A stretch of DNA of 64,000 nucleotides, taken from Stenopsyche tienmushanensis (taxonomy: Eukaryota; Arthropoda; Insecta; Trichoptera; Stenopsychidae). Below the pieces are notes generated by a model. That model did no database searches. It was not told the origin of the DNA and worked only from the letters and a program-made list of their open reading frames with translations. Positions 11,475-23,150 of this stretch are shown here, piece after piece (positions within the stretch are counted from its first letter, which is position 1; the number at the start of each line of letters is the position of its first letter). Where the stretch lies: NCBI GenBank assembly GCA_008973525.1, contig WACJ01000119.1, forward strand, positions 806,001 to 870,000, given 5' to 3'. The translations under genes were made by a program, and so were the position numbers.

Positions 11475-11900
11475 GTAATTCAAATATAACCCGGAATTTT
11501 GCTGTACAAATTTATTAATGATATATAAAAATATAAACTACATAGTTCTAGTAATAAAGAAAGCGAGAAGCAGCACCCTCTGTTGCGCAACGCATAATTA
11601 ATCGTTTTCATTTAAGCAGCAGCAATCATCTTGCTGCTAACAGTAGTTGGTCGCATTCTCCCTCTGTTTGTCATGTAGAAAATCAATCAATAAAATGCCT
11701 TTCGAGTCCCAAATTATCGTAGCCATCACTTTTCCACCAGACTGTTTATTGACTTTCAGACTTTCACGAAACATTTGGGTCCAATCAAATACTCACGTTT
11801 TACTAAAACACGAATAATTACACTTTGCGCAAAAGAAGATGCTATTTCTTGCCTTCTTTCTTCAGTGACAGGATCAAAAAGCTATTCTACAATCATAATA
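11475..11900 (-). pseudogene. Mariner (lineage M2) relic
   Basis: Matches, in order, the minus-strand mariner at 44.28-45.06 kb: 'aacccggaattttgctgtac', 'ctctgttgcgcaacgc', 'agaaaatcaatcaataaaat', 'tagccatcacttttccacc'. Translated on the minus strand, the last blocks give the transposase segment around the second catalytic region ('VMAT...', LLIDFL-type). The central part is deleted. Confidence 0.6.
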
Positions 11901-12149
11901 TATATTCAAACCTTTACATTATAAAAATCTATAGCTCAATGGATCGAATGTACCCGGATAGTGAAAGGTTGTAGGTTTGAGTTCAAATAGACAGCATCGA
12001 TTTACCTTAATTGTGTTGAGATTTATTCTGATTTAGTTTCTGTAACAATTAGTCATTTAATATTGGCTGAAATGAATAACATTAACAAGCGTTCCTACAG
12101 ATAAACAGTTAGTAGAGAAAAAAAGATAAAACTAATCTTTTATTAAAAT

Positions 12150-12700
12150 AATATTAGGGGGACCCGAAAGTATTCGAAAATTTAGTAAAAAATGGTTCAA
12201 ATTTATTAATAACAAAAACCTATATAAAACATTGACTCCATTTCAAATTTAAATTGGATTCCCCTCAATATACAAAGATAGTCCCAAAAGTACCCGACCC
12301 ATTGTATAGATGGCGATTACCATTGTAAAAAAAATACTGTGATAGAAAGTGTCTAGACAATACGTTGCTTCCGTGATCGTACATATCATAGAAAATGCCG
12401 CAAAAAACCCCTTAAAGAGGACGGAGTGGCCATAAGCTTTGTATGCTCAATCGGTCCGCTTTTCAGACCACTGATCGGATGCCATACTTGAACATAGCGA
12501 TAATGAAGAAAAAAGGGATTCGATAACTTAGCGTATATAATAAAAATGGACAGAGTCAATCAATGTTGGTTCATGTAAACTTTGAGTAAAATAAAAACCA
12601 TGCGCAACTCTCGACCGGGTCGGTATTCTGCGTTTTGCGCCCCAAGCCCAGTTGCGCCCGCGGCGGGCGCCTGCTCTGCCACGCCCTAGCTACGGCCCTG
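12150..12700 (+). mobile_element. hAT-B element, partial
   Basis: From about 12290 to 12695 it parallels the intact hAT-B copy at 32330-33068: 'acccgacc...tatagatggcg', 'tactgtgatagaaagtgtct', 'ggtccgcttttcagaccac', 'tgcgcaactctcgaccggg'. It ends in 'ctagctacggccctg', whose reverse complement CAGGGCCGTAGCTAG is the hAT-like terminus. The upstream part, 12160-12290, shares 'acccgaaagtattcg' and 'ttcaaatttattaa' with 20225-20285. Confidence 0.65.
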
Positions 12701-13180
12701 ATAGTTCTACAAAAAATGGCTTACAAAGTTGATTCCGTCATTGTGTCTGGAACATAAGAACTCAAAATTTTCCTTCTAATATAATTCAGTAAAGATGAAT
12801 ATTAAGTGTTTAGGTATAGTTAAACTTGAATATTTTTTAAATTAGATGGAAGGTTTTGAAAAAATAGAATGTATATCTTCATATATGATCAAATCAGTAT
12901 TTCTAAACATTGGAGGAATCCAATAAAACTTTATTTATATGTCCCTATATTTTCCCATTTTTGCATACTTTAATTTTATAGATACTGGCATATAGATATT
13001 TATCAGAGGAAAGGTCTTTTTATTATGAAAACAGGAGTTCGCTACCTTTTTTGAATTTAATGCACACTATCCGGACTTAGAAAATGATAATTTATTTGAA
13101 TATTTTTTTAATGTTTGTCTGTCTGTTCGCTATACAATCCTGAATAAATTGAATATTAAATTAATTTTCAACGCGATTTC
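12701..13180. other. AT-rich non-coding stretch
   Basis: No gene or clear repeat recognised. Confidence 0.35.
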
Positions 13181-13184
13181 CGTC

Positions 13185-13500
13185 ACGTCTCATCCCTCGT
13201 TACGATAGGGTCCAAAAAAACTTGTTTCTCCTATATGTGTGAGCTTTCTGGGGACTCATCTTGTACACATCTTCATTCAACCAAATTTTTCCAAAACAAT
13301 ATCGCCAAGCAGACTTCTAGAAATGCCAGGAAGTTGAAGTGAAGATCGTCAAGTGTCACATGGCGGTCATTTCGCATTTATTCTTTAGTTTTTTCCGTCC
13401 GTCAGAAATCATGGGTGACTGGGTGGATGACTGTACGAATCTAGCTCATACAGAAGGGGGGAGCGCGCGACGACCTCTCTATTAGAAAAAAATAGTTTTT
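13185..13500 (-). pseudogene. Mariner (lineage M1) relic
   Basis: Minus-strand match to the copy at 53.02-53.99 kb: 'caaccaaatttttcc', 'atatcgccaagcagac', 'gatcgtcaagtgtcaca', 'gcggtcatttcgcat', 'gtcagaaatcatggg'. These encode the end of the DNA-binding domain and linker of the transposase, broken by frameshifts. On the right it fades into 'gcgcgcgacgacctct', part of the 5' untranslated region of M1. Confidence 0.6.
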
Positions 13501-13830
13501 AATAGTTTTTTTTTTCAAATATTTTTAGTTAAGATTTTTATTCCAGATTGACATTTTCAGAATACAAAAAAAATCTTAAATTGCGACTGATTAAAAAAAT
13601 CATTTCAAGGAATATTTTTTTACAGTTGTTTTTAGATTGTTTTTTTTAATAGTTAAAATTAAATTTTGAAATAAATCTGGTACGGACAATAAAAGGTTGT
13701 ATAATAAATATTCATATTAAATTTGAAGTAAATCAGTTTATTAAAATTTGAGATATCATGTCAACCGTGTTGAAAAAAGTAGTTTTTTTTGTTATTTTTA
13801 AAAAAAAAAATTCTTCCCATGCTTAATTTT
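13490..13830 (-). repeat. AT-rich repeat family E
   Basis: Contains 'aatagttaaaattaaatttt', 'aataaatctggtacggacaa' and 'atatcatgtcaaccgtgttg'. Orientation is opposite to copy 1. Non-coding. Confidence 0.6.
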
Positions 13831-15570
13831 TTGTATAAAACATAATATATTATTTGTACTTTTTTATAAGGTTTGATAATGGAATAGGGATATAAATAAA
13901 AAAATATCCCAGAAAAACACTGGGAAGTGCAAAAAACCATGTATTGCCACTCGGGTCGAAATCGTAGTTTAACCGATAAATGGTCCGATAAAACAGCGAT
14001 CTAAAGTAATTGTTACCCTTTCGGCTCGAAAGCTCGAAAATATCTGATAACGATATACCAAAAAAGCGCCATAACCATAAGAAAGTTCATCTTAAGCCTT
14101 CGAAACAATCATCCACCCCATGAGCATTATCGTATTTCAACCAAGTTGGGAATTCCGCTCGATATTTAATCTTCATGGGGCAACATCAGATGTTAAAACT
14201 CAATTTAATTAAAAAATATTAATTCAAACTCCCTGTAGGATAGCTTGCTATATATAAACGCTTGAATATATATATGGATTGATGATGCTCGAAATTAAGA
14301 TTAATTTATGTCCGTCCAGGATGAAAATCATGGAGGTCGGGAACCTGTTGCTTTTTCCATAATTCATAAATAAAACATTTATCCCCTTTATTATCCTTTC
14401 AGATCGATCCTGTGTGTGTGTGAGAGAAATGCTTAATGGATTATCATTATATTATAAATGCTGCAAGATCGTAAATCAAAATGGGGGTACTTTTATAGCC
14501 TCACCCTTGGCATATTATATGGAACATAAGGAGTAAATATTTCATAATGCTGGAATTAATTTATATCTTGATGATTTTTATGTTTAAATTTTTGGATGTC
14601 GAAGAAGCTTTGCCATGAGGATACATCCCCACAATCGTACGTCCATCCCTATTGCCTTTTATTCAATTTCAATGGCGATTGCGCATTCAGCACTTCCAGG
14701 TGAATCAGTTCATCTGTTTTAGTAAATCCCCAGGGTATGTCACGTCGATCTGATCACTGTTGGTTTATACGGTTGGGTCTTTCGGTTATTTAGGTCGAAA
14801 TAAATTGGGTCAAGAAAGAAGATAAACCGTCCTCGTCCGATGAATGATCTACGTTGGAGGGAGTCACCAAAAACATGACACAGATTTACTTTCTGCCCTT
14901 TAAAATTCCTCGCCGGGGATGGAATTCCTCGGATGCCTATTAAAGGCAGCAAATTTTGAGCGTATTTTATGCGGAAATTTGCAAGATGTAAATGCTCAAA
15001 AATTCGATATTATGTAAAGTTTTCATTGTGTTTCGGTTCATATCAAAAGTGGAAGTTGTTTGACATGGATTGAATCAAATCTATAAAAGCGGTAGGATAC
15101 AATCATCCCTCCTATAGCATTCACTTCGTTTACGTTGTTTTTTACATAAGCAAAGTATGGTCAATACAATACAAATTTGATAGAATTTTCTTTTACAGCA
15201 TAGCCGCTATAGTCCAACAAACTTTGAACGCCCTTATTGAAAGACCCTAATTGCAAATTATCTTCTAAAAATATTGATATTTCCACTTATAAAAATGTTT
15301 ATAATATATAAATTGATTGATTCAATACATTTATAAAATACATTGCAAAAATATGCATATTAAATCGGCCATGATACACACGTTGTACCATTGGCAATTG
15401 ATAAAAATCGTTTTTTTAAAATTATATTGTATAATTTTAAATAGTTTTTAACTTTTAATTCTTTGATATAATAGGTTGGGTTACCCATATTGCCTTTAAT
15501 ATCAAGCGTATGTGGAGGTGAATATTTGATACAAAATAAATTAATATGATTCATTCATCCGAATAAATGA
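13831..15570. other. Non-coding stretch, no gene recognised
   Basis: Includes a short (tg)n/(ga)n run near 14411-14425. The minus-strand frames at 14740-14952 and 15360-15554 show no family motif and no splice context that I can defend. Confidence 0.4.
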
Positions 15571-15574
15571 ACGG

Positions 15575-15755
15575 ATAACCGCGCAGATCTCGTATCGACG
15601 AGAGATGGTGAAAGTGTGCGACGACCTCTGCATCGGAAGAATTTACTGTAATTGAACAAAATGGTCGATAAATACGTGGAACCAAACAAATTGACCGTTA
15701 AGATCCCCCTTATACGCCAATTGAGCCCTTGTAACCTTACTTTATAGATGACCCC
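15575..15755 (-). mobile_element. Mariner M1 terminal fragment
   Basis: Same order as the 5' end of the M1 copy at 53.82-53.99 kb: 'gcgcagatctcg', 'gatggtgaaagtgtgcga', 'ggaagaatttactgtaattg', 'aacaaaatggtcgata', then the terminal repeat 'ttgtaaccttactttataga'. Only the 5' untranslated region and one end remain. A C9 run follows. Confidence 0.7.
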
Positions 15756-17715
15756 CCCCCGTATTTTGCTTCAACGATGTTGTTGTCTTCATTTATAACA
15801 AATTTTAATACTTATAAATAAATATTATAATTATGTCTTATACCTATAAACTATGCTATAGCTGCTTATAATAAATATTATATATACTTAATGTTGCAAT
15901 GCTTTGAAAGTTGCATCAATTGAAGCCCTAGCCACCTTGTATTGAAAGTTGACGATATTTATTAAACAGTATTTAATTTAAATTACTTGAAGATAAAAAA
16001 GCAGCTTTGTAGAAATGAATCTCTAATTGTAGGTATGCGAAATTAAAGTTGCTCGAAGTCAGCTCGAAGTTGCTCGAAGCCAAGTTTACCTCGATAGCAT
16101 GACGTGTTTGGTTGAATTTGCGAAACAAAAATGTCAATATATCTTAATAAAGGAACGAATTTTGAGATATTTCTAACTATAATATTATCTAGTCAACTAA
16201 GCTAAAGTTTTAAGTTTTTCGCTTAAATTAATGAGTTTTTGGGGTAAAAATTATCAAGAAAATTGTAAAAATATGAAAGTTTAAATAAAAAGTCTACTAA
16301 ATTTGTAATTTTATACCTTTTTAAATTTTTATAACTTAGTTGATTGTCTACACATATTAAAAATTAAAAAATATTTCCGTTTTCGATTTCAGTTCAACAG
16401 GAAACCTTCGACAAGTGGCGACCCGTTTGATATCACTAGAAAAAGCGCCTGATGGAATACCTTATAACTCCGCCATTTTGTTTTATGTTTTTAAAAAGAT
16501 AAAATAAACTAGCACTTTAAGGTTGTAGTAAAATAATGTCAAAAATTTAAAATGATACGATTGTTTTATCATCATTAAAAAAAGATTCATTTTCGAATGT
16601 CTAAAGTGATTGCCCCCCTTAATACGATGCATATATTTGTTATGAGATAATAACACTACTATTCACCGTGATCGTTAATAACATAGTTTATTGATGCTTT
16701 TTCCTCTTTGGAACACTCTGGAAGATCCCATCGGGAGTTTTTCTGGAAACATTAGCTAAAATCGTCCCAGCCATTCATCCGACGAAAACGTGAAGCAAAT
16801 TTGGTTCCTGCAAAAAATTGAAGCAGCGCTAATTTATGGTGTTGTAAATCAGCTGCCACAGCCTCTGAATTTATAACAACAATAAATCAGAACGGGCGAA
16901 GACTTAAGGCGAAATGTGGTCCATGTGTTCGGCTCGAACACTTGAGAACCACTGGCCGAGGGAGCAAAAACAAGCCAATTCAGCCGGCGTCGATCTATTT
17001 CCGTTGGAAGTAGAAAACAATCAAACAAATTTTCGGGGCAGACGTCGATTCGTACCGAGCGAACTTAATACGCAAATCCTTTGATGCTCGCAAAACTCTA
17101 TTATCTTTCGGGGCTTACTTAAAAATATATTATGTACCGAAGTTCTCAGGAACCCCACTCTCTTTCATTTATTAATGTCAACAGCAGATATGTAGAAACG
17201 TGGCGGTCCAAATTGAAGCGCAAAATGGATATAAGGATGAGCATGCTTCCAAAACAAAGGGAATATTAATAAGCTTCCGCTGTGTGTACTTGATTTATTA
17301 AATAAGCCGGCGTATGCTAAAAGTCGCACATTACAAACAACATGTGATATTTATCTACAAACTTTTGAGTTTTTGGCGAAAACTGTGCAAACTAGATGCT
17401 GCGTATGTAGAAAGTACATTGACAGATTGTTACATGGCTGCAAAAATCTCTTGGGAACTTAAATGAGGCATGAACAATAAAATTGTTTGACTGTCGGATA
17501 TATTTTATTCATTTTATATCCAATTTTAATTTATTGTTGATGTAAAACATTATTATCGTGGAGAGAAATTTCCCTGATGGATTGCTTTTGTATATAAAGG
17601 AAGGCGTTCTCGACATTGGAGTCTCGCAGTTGGGATCTCTCTGCAATGAGATCACATAAGACCTTGCGTGCAGTTGGAACTGTCTTCGCGTTTTTTGGAA
17701 TCGATTTTCCCCTTT
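15756..17715. other. Non-coding stretch, one copy of motif G
   Basis: AT-rich to about 16650, then mixed composition. No gene recognised. The dispersed motif G (GTCTCGCAGTTGG core) lies at 17621-17633. Confidence 0.4.
17621..17633 (+). repeat. Dispersed motif G, copy 1
   Basis: GTCTCGCAGTTGG, preceded by 'ggcgttctcgacattgga'. The same core, with a related upstream 'ggatcgtcatgaaa' segment, occurs at 26856, 36162, 54692, 61655 and 62011 on the plus strand and at about 26538 on the minus strand. Function unknown. Confidence 0.5.
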
Positions 17716-17719
17716 CGCA

Positions 17720-18130
17720 AAAACTCGGCTTTATTTCTGTGAAACATTGTCAAACACTCGATTAAAACTTCCTCATGATGCTATTTTTATTTCATTGTGA
17801 GCAAACGCGGCACTCATCATGCGCACAGCTTTTTCATATGCAAATTTTCAGTCAATATACGGTATGCAGCACTTTTTAAAATACCTACCATGTCTACTAG
17901 CTCGCTCACTTTCAGTTGATGGCCATCCAATACCATTGTGTATTTCTGACACCATTTCTGGCGTGGTCACCTTATTTGATCGACCGCTGTAATATTCATC
18001 TTGGCAGCTCGTTCGTCAAGCGTAGCATCTTAAAACTTAAGCTTAGGTAAGTTCGTAACTTCTACCATAGTATTTTTTTTAAACAACGACCGCCATTTAT
18101 ACGCCAGGTCGGTTATTTATGGGACTACCT
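17720..18130 (-). pseudogene. Mariner (lineage M3) relic joined to hAT-B end
   Basis: Read on the minus strand, 17790-18060 encodes transposase pieces of the LYMRKLCARWVPRLLT and SGRPxxVTTP types, much decayed ('gcaaacgcggcactcatcat', 'ccatttctggcgtggtcacc'). After 18060 the text 'taccatagtatttttttt' and 'acgccaggtcggttattt' is the left end of hAT-B, inverted. The junction of these two is seen elsewhere as well. Confidence 0.6.
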
Positions 18131-18429
18131 TCATACTTCCAGCACAAACAAAAGTAATGGACGTTGATCCCAATACGTTCACTGCATTCCATACACTGTA
18201 GTGTAGAAGCTTTTAATGAATTTCCTGTTACATAAAAATTTGCTTCATCGCGATGAGAGTTTTACCGCACGCGCATTGTTTCGGGGAGTATTGCCGCACT
18301 TTGTATTCAATGTAACAATTTTTTCTATACGTTTTCAGCAGAATTAATTTATTCATCTTTTGCTGAATTAGTCATATCTTATTGCGATTGATTGCAAATT
18401 AGTAAACATATTTTTAATTTATCTATATT

Positions 18430-18590
18430 GAACGTGGAGCGGGAGCACTCTCAAGGCAGTGTCTCCAGGCTGCTTCCAACTCCTATGGGTTCTCCATGAT
18501 GGCCGCACTCGTACGCGGGTTCGTTCTGCTTTCGGACTGTGGTGATGCCAAGCGGTGAAATGGAAATAGTCGGGCACTGTTAGAAATACA
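18430..18590 (-). mobile_element. Gypsy-like LTR fragment (family C), copy 2
   Basis: Begins 'acgtggagcgggagca', the inverted 3' end of the LTR (compare 'ttacgtggagcgggag' at 20801), then 'gatggccgcactcg' and 'cgggttcgttctgctttc'. The rest of the LTR is missing. Confidence 0.6.
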
Positions 18591-18679
18591 GTAATCTTGA
18601 CTGATTTTTTTCATTTGTGGACGGGTTACAGCTATGAGCCGGTGAGAAGAACATCTTCACGCAACCAAGGTTATTCAAT

Positions 18680-18846
18680 GATTCCCAACCAGGGAATCCA
18701 ATCCAAACTTAGTTTTAGGTGCTTATGAATTTCAATCCCGAAAAATTCGGGATTGAAATTTTCATCTTACAGAAATCGTATACCTCACCAGCACGATGAA
18801 GACAACTAAATAGAGACATTCCCACCGACATCTGGACGCTTAGAAA
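18680..18846 (+). repeat. Outer flank shared with the repeat at 3053-3240
   Basis: Inverted match to the region beyond the hAT-D terminus at 3.05 kb. It contains a local palindrome, 'caatcccgaaaaattcgggattg', about 18733-18755. Because the two copies agree on both sides of the hAT-D end, the hAT-D piece moved or was copied with this flank. Confidence 0.6.
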
Positions 18847-19135
18847 CAGTGGCGTAACTACTAATTGGCGAGCTTAGGCGACGCCTAGGGGCAGTAACTT
18901 TCTAATCTATGTATACATATATACAGTACATATATGTTTTTCAAATTGTTATATTTACATTTCCCTACCGATGATGTATTTACTACACCTCGACTCTAAT
19001 TATGGGAATATCGATATGAAATATAATAGATACGGGATTCAGAATTTTTGTATTTCTCAATAGTATAATTACGAATCACATTAAAGTATTATAGTATATA
19101 AGTATTCATGTACAGCGACAGAAATAAATTACTAA
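18847..19135 (+). mobile_element. hAT-D fragment with CAGTGGCGTAAC terminus
   Basis: Starts CAGTGGCGTAACTAC, typical of hAT inverted ends, then 'aggcgacgcctaggggcagt', 'tgtatacatatatacagta', 'gatgtatttactacacctcg', 'gtattatagtatataagtat'. It runs to about 19135 and is cut off by LTR sequence. No transposase remains in this copy. Confidence 0.65.
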
Positions 19136-19144
19136 TTAATTATA

Positions 19145-19263
19145 GTCTACCTCCATCCCTCCGCTCGGCTATATTACGACCCGAGAGAAGAACGAACCCG
19201 CGTGCGAGCGCGGCCATCTTGACGAGCGCCTCCGCTTCATCACGCTACAATGGTGTCAGAAGT
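19145..19263 (+). mobile_element. Gypsy-like LTR 3' end plus primer-binding site (family C), copy 3
   Basis: The LTR end reads 'agaagaacgaacccgcgtgc' through 'cacgctaca' (CA end at 19249) and is followed after one base by TGGTGTCAGAAGT at 19251-19263. A TGGTGTCAGAAG motif directly after a ...CA LTR end is the usual layout of a tRNA primer-binding site in Gypsy-type retroelements. The internal region is cut off at once. Confidence 0.7.
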
Positions 19264-20700
19264 GCTTCAATAATCAATCAATTTTTATTAGGTTAATGAC
19301 TGTTAAACGAAAATATTTAATTTTAATATTATTTATATGTCATTCCTAGTTATTAAATGCCTTTCGATACAGCCTTTACTCGCACGGCAGACTGTGTGTT
19401 TTGTTTGAGTTTATTCGTGTGAATTTCTGTGCCAATAAACGAAGGGAGCGATACCTCCAAAATCCCACTAACTCACTTAAGGAACTCAAACTCGAAGGGT
19501 CGTTCTAATGGCGTGGAAGTTTGTCCCTATATTTAATTATTAAACAATTTTTCAATTAGTCGCAACAATATTGTCGTGGAAAGCGAAGCTACAGCAAATA
19601 GCCTAATTTAATTATTCACACCATGCTTAACATAATATCGCTGCCTACATCATCGCACAATGGTTGAGTATGGCCCTTCGGGCTAGTAAAATCGCCCGGC
19701 AAATGTATATCAATTTGGGTCCCTTAAGGGACATGACCGACTCCCCCAAAACAAAGAACGATAAATAACAGCTTGTCATAAAATACAATACCGGATTATC
19801 GTTATTTATAATCAACTTCATCCTCAACGACGATTTACTGTGAACACTGAAATTTGCTTGGAGCTTTCCATCCTCCTTAATTCGACCGAACGCAGCGAGA
19901 TTAAAAGCATTGGAAGCTTTAAGCGAAAGCTTTTCTAAAAATTTAAAAACGTACGCGAATAGGATCTCTTTGTATCAAATTCCGCAAACTGAGTGTTGAC
20001 ATGAAATATTTATAACATTTTGATTAGCAAATTCCGCGTTGAACGTTTTCAAACATTTTTTGATTTCCTTCATCGCCATGGAATTTTGATAGAATATGAC
20101 GGTGATCTCATGAATTCTGGTTGATGTTAATTATATATTTTTGTAATAACATTTCACTCTGTGTACTTCGCTTAAAATGTAGACAAATTCGCGTTTTAAA
20201 ATTAATATCATAATATTGGGACGACTCGAAAGTAATCGCGTATTTAGTTAAACGAGTTCAAATTTATTAACAACAAAAACACGAATTTCATTGCTCGTTT
20301 TTATTGTGTTCGGCGAAGGCGTGTAGTACCCATCCTACCCCATAACGCCCATCCTATTCGTTTTGTCGATGAATTTTAAATGTATTTACACAGTGATATA
20401 CCCATAAGGTCCTCCCATTCTCGTTTTATTCCTTAAGCTTATATTACTCGATTTAAATTTATGGCACCAATATTGGCATTTGCAGACTGTTAATATTTCA
20501 CCATAAACATATTTGGGTATTTTTCTGGTTTTTGTGGCATAAAAACCCAAATTAAAAAAATCAGCATACAATGCATGCCTGGTGTGGACTTTGTTAGTTT
20601 CAAGTTTGGAAATTTTATCTTCTTAACCATCGCCCAGAAATTGGCGCACTCTATGGAAATTCAACTGAATGATAGATGGTACGCATGGTCTTGTCTAACC
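19264..20700. other. Non-coding stretch, no gene recognised
   Basis: Holds a piece shared with 12.16 kb at 20225-20285. The frames at 19645-19827 and 20386-20571 (minus) carry no recognisable motif. Confidence 0.4.
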
Positions 20701-20825
20701 CTGCCGTGATGCGTGTTGTCAGCGCATATAACTAACGTGCCCCCCCCCCTATTCAGAGCAGCTCAGCATATCAACGACCGGCTGTTTCTGACACCAATGT
20801 TACGTGGAGCGGGAGCTCGCAAACG
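20700..20825 (-). mobile_element. Gypsy-like internal start, primer site and LTR end (family C), copy 4
   Basis: Inverted: 'tttctgacacca' at 20785-20796 is the primer-binding motif on the minus strand, followed by the LTR 3' end 'tgttacgtggagcgggag'. To the left lies 5' leader-like sequence with a C10 run. Comparable junctions lie at about 40060 and 50570. Confidence 0.65.
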
Positions 20826-20929
20826 GATTTCGGATCGTAATTTCATTCATCGTTTTTCATCCGTCCATGTGATAAATTAAATGTTTCTTTTCGTATTATT
20901 CTCATTTTAGATTTTCATATTTCATGTGT

Positions 20930-21660
20930 AAAATATGAGAACTTATATTATGTTTAGTTTTAGTTCGTTTTCTCGTAAAGAAATGCGTGAAATTTTGATA
21001 AAACTTGGGGTACAGTACGGTAATGCTACTCTTAGTAACACCCAAGCGTTTGATTGGGATTTTTCGCGAAGGTCGAGATAATGTACAAAATGAAAGTCTT
21101 ACACGGCGTCCTGTAGCGAGCATCAACGAAAACAACAACATTCGAGCCGTGAGTAAGCTTGTGAAAGGCGATTGCCGCATTACAATAGTCGAGATTGTGC
21201 CAGTGGTAAATACTAATATTGGAAGTGTCCACACGACTGTGTCGGAATATTTTGGATACAGAAAAATAGCAGCAAGGTGGGTTCCACGTCTGCTCAGCAA
21301 GACACAAAATAATGTACGGAAAGTCATCCGTCAGCGATTTTTGAATCGTTACAAAGAAGATGGAGTAGCTTTTTTGGATCATATTGTAACCTGCAATGAA
21401 ACTTGGGTCCACTTGGGTCCACTCTTGGGAGTGAAAGTAATCTGGAGAAAAGGCGCCGACCAAGGCAAAAATTCAACGGTCTACTGGATTTTCTACATGA
21501 CAGATAGATGATGAATGCGATCTACAATTGCCAGCTGCTAGATGACGCTTAGACTGCTTATATTAAAATGAATAATTACGCGTTGCGCAACAGAGAAAAG
21601 AACAATTTAAATAATATAATTCAAACTTATATAGGCAATTATTGCATAAAAATATTCTAT
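20930..21660 (+). pseudogene. Mariner (lineage M2) transposase pseudogene
   Basis: Plus-strand frames give an almost continuous N-terminal half: KEMREILIKLGVQYGNATLS (DNA-binding region, about 20980-21040), then after a frame change FREGRDNV (about 21058), FGYRKIAARWVPRLLS (about 21250-21297), RFLNRY and VTCNETWVH (about 21385-21410). The position of the first catalytic Asp (GDETW in active mariners) reads Asn. A 12-bp tandem duplication ('ttgggtccactt') follows. The centre of the catalytic core is deleted, and the frame joins a piece equal to the LLIDFLYDR region before stopping at 21509. Downstream 'cgcgttgcgcaacagag' matches the 3' part of the M2 copies at 11.5 and 44.4 kb. Confidence 0.8.
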
Positions 21661-21789
21661 TCCAGAGCAAATCTGCTGTGGAAAGGAAAGAATATATAGG
21701 ATCGATAGAGGAAGCGTTTGCCAAGTCATGATGTCCTAAAATGGCCAACTCACCATCGATAACAAAATAGTGCAAATCCAAAAAAGACC

Positions 21790-22480
21790 AAGTGTGAATT
21801 AGCTTTTATCCGCACATCAATAAAAGTGGACGTCGGGATTAATGTCCTCGATGATTTCATCCATAAACATCTCTTGCCGGATTCCAGCTGATCCGACGAC
21901 GTACAAGTATGCCAGCGATCTCTTCTCGGATGGATTTATTGACGAGTCCAAGTCGAGTTGTGATTTGCATTGGCGAGGCCATAATCCAGCTCCAGACGTG
22001 TATAATGCGTCTAAATATAACAGGAACGCTAATTTTAAGCAAATAGATACGGCTAAAGTTGCCGGCAGGATCAGTTCGCAGTCACCACGCCTAGATGCTG
22101 ACAGTTCAGCACATGCTTCTTAGTCATAACAGTGTCTCAACAACTCATACAGTGGCCATGTGCGTTGTGTCTCATGAAAACCACTTCAAAACTCGCTTTA
22201 ATTAAAGTTACTACAAGGAAAAGTGAGTGTTCTCTTTGCTAATCATCATGTTCGTTGCTCGTGACTGGCGCTTATCTTCGTTTTCTGTTTGGTGTAGAAA
22301 TACTCTTAAACGTGCACAATATTCATTTAGTACGCCTCAAACTGAATAAAACAACGTTTATGGCTTTCAAGATAGACAAAATCCCTAAAACAATATCATT
22401 TTAAAAAAAATATAATTTAATCTATTAATCTTTTTATAAATTATGTATATTTTAAGAATTTAAAACGTTTTTAGTGACCC
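21790..22480. other. Non-coding stretch, no gene recognised
   Basis: A plus-strand frame of 93 codons at 21842-22123 has no motif I recognise and is overlapped by an antisense frame. I leave it unassigned. Confidence 0.35.
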
Positions 22481-22590
22481 GGCCGATTTCTCAGTCCCAC
22501 ATTTAATTGCCATCGTCGCTGCGATTGTTACCTTATTCGGCCGCGGAGATCGTCAGAGGAGGTCATTAGAAGCGCCCCACACAACGACCA
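22480..22590 (-). repeat. GC-rich end of family E repeat
   Basis: 'gattgttaccttattcgg', 'ccgcggagatcgtcagag' and 'ggtcattagaagcgcc' match 9.95-10.0 kb and the inverted copy at 54.36-54.43 kb. Confidence 0.5.
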
Positions 22591-22834
22591 AACTATTATT
22601 TTTCGATCCGCGTTATATTTAGTGTTATAGTTATAAACACCTTTGACCTGGATGAAAGCATTGTCTTGGGTGATAAACGTGTCGCATGTCACATAAACGT
22701 GCAACTCTGGAATATGTTTTCATTTAAGTTATATAAGTATTTATTTCAAAGGTTCTTCTTTGGTTCAAATCCTTACTTAATTATGGATATTCGCTACTCT
22801 TAAACATTTGATTAATGAGTTAATATTAAATTGA

Positions 22835-23150
22835 TACATAGATGCTATATTCAGGTCCACGCAGCGTGAATCAAGCTTGTATTTCAATAAATTAACCTTA
22901 ACACCGTCGATAGCACACAATATTTGTTAATTTTTTTCGCGTAAACATAAATGAACATCTGTTGATAATTGATGTGATTTTGAATTATATGAACATCGAC
23001 GGACAAGTGATGTGTGATGAGACGCAAGATACTCTCTCCGTCTCTGTCTCTGATTCATGAATCTCCGTACTCAATGTGCGATTATGCTCTTTCTGTATAA
23101 CTCGAGTCCGAACGCACATATACACAATTACTCATCAACCCACCCGATCA
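22835..23150 (+). repeat. LTR-like repeat (family F), copy 2
   Basis: 'acatagatgctatattcagg', 'cacgcagcgtgaatcaagct', 'ttcaataaattaacctt' and, after an insertion, 'gtccgaacgcacatatacac' and 'attactcatcaac'. Same order as 4.96-5.18 kb. Confidence 0.5.

Noticed and set aside
20740..20752. Homopolymer C/G runs (20741, 15748, 32388, 36688) as functional sites
   Set aside because: Ordinary homopolymer runs, some within mobile elements; no further support.
20902..21463. Minus-strand frames of 141 and 143 codons
   Set aside because: Shadows of the plus-strand M2 transposase pseudogene.
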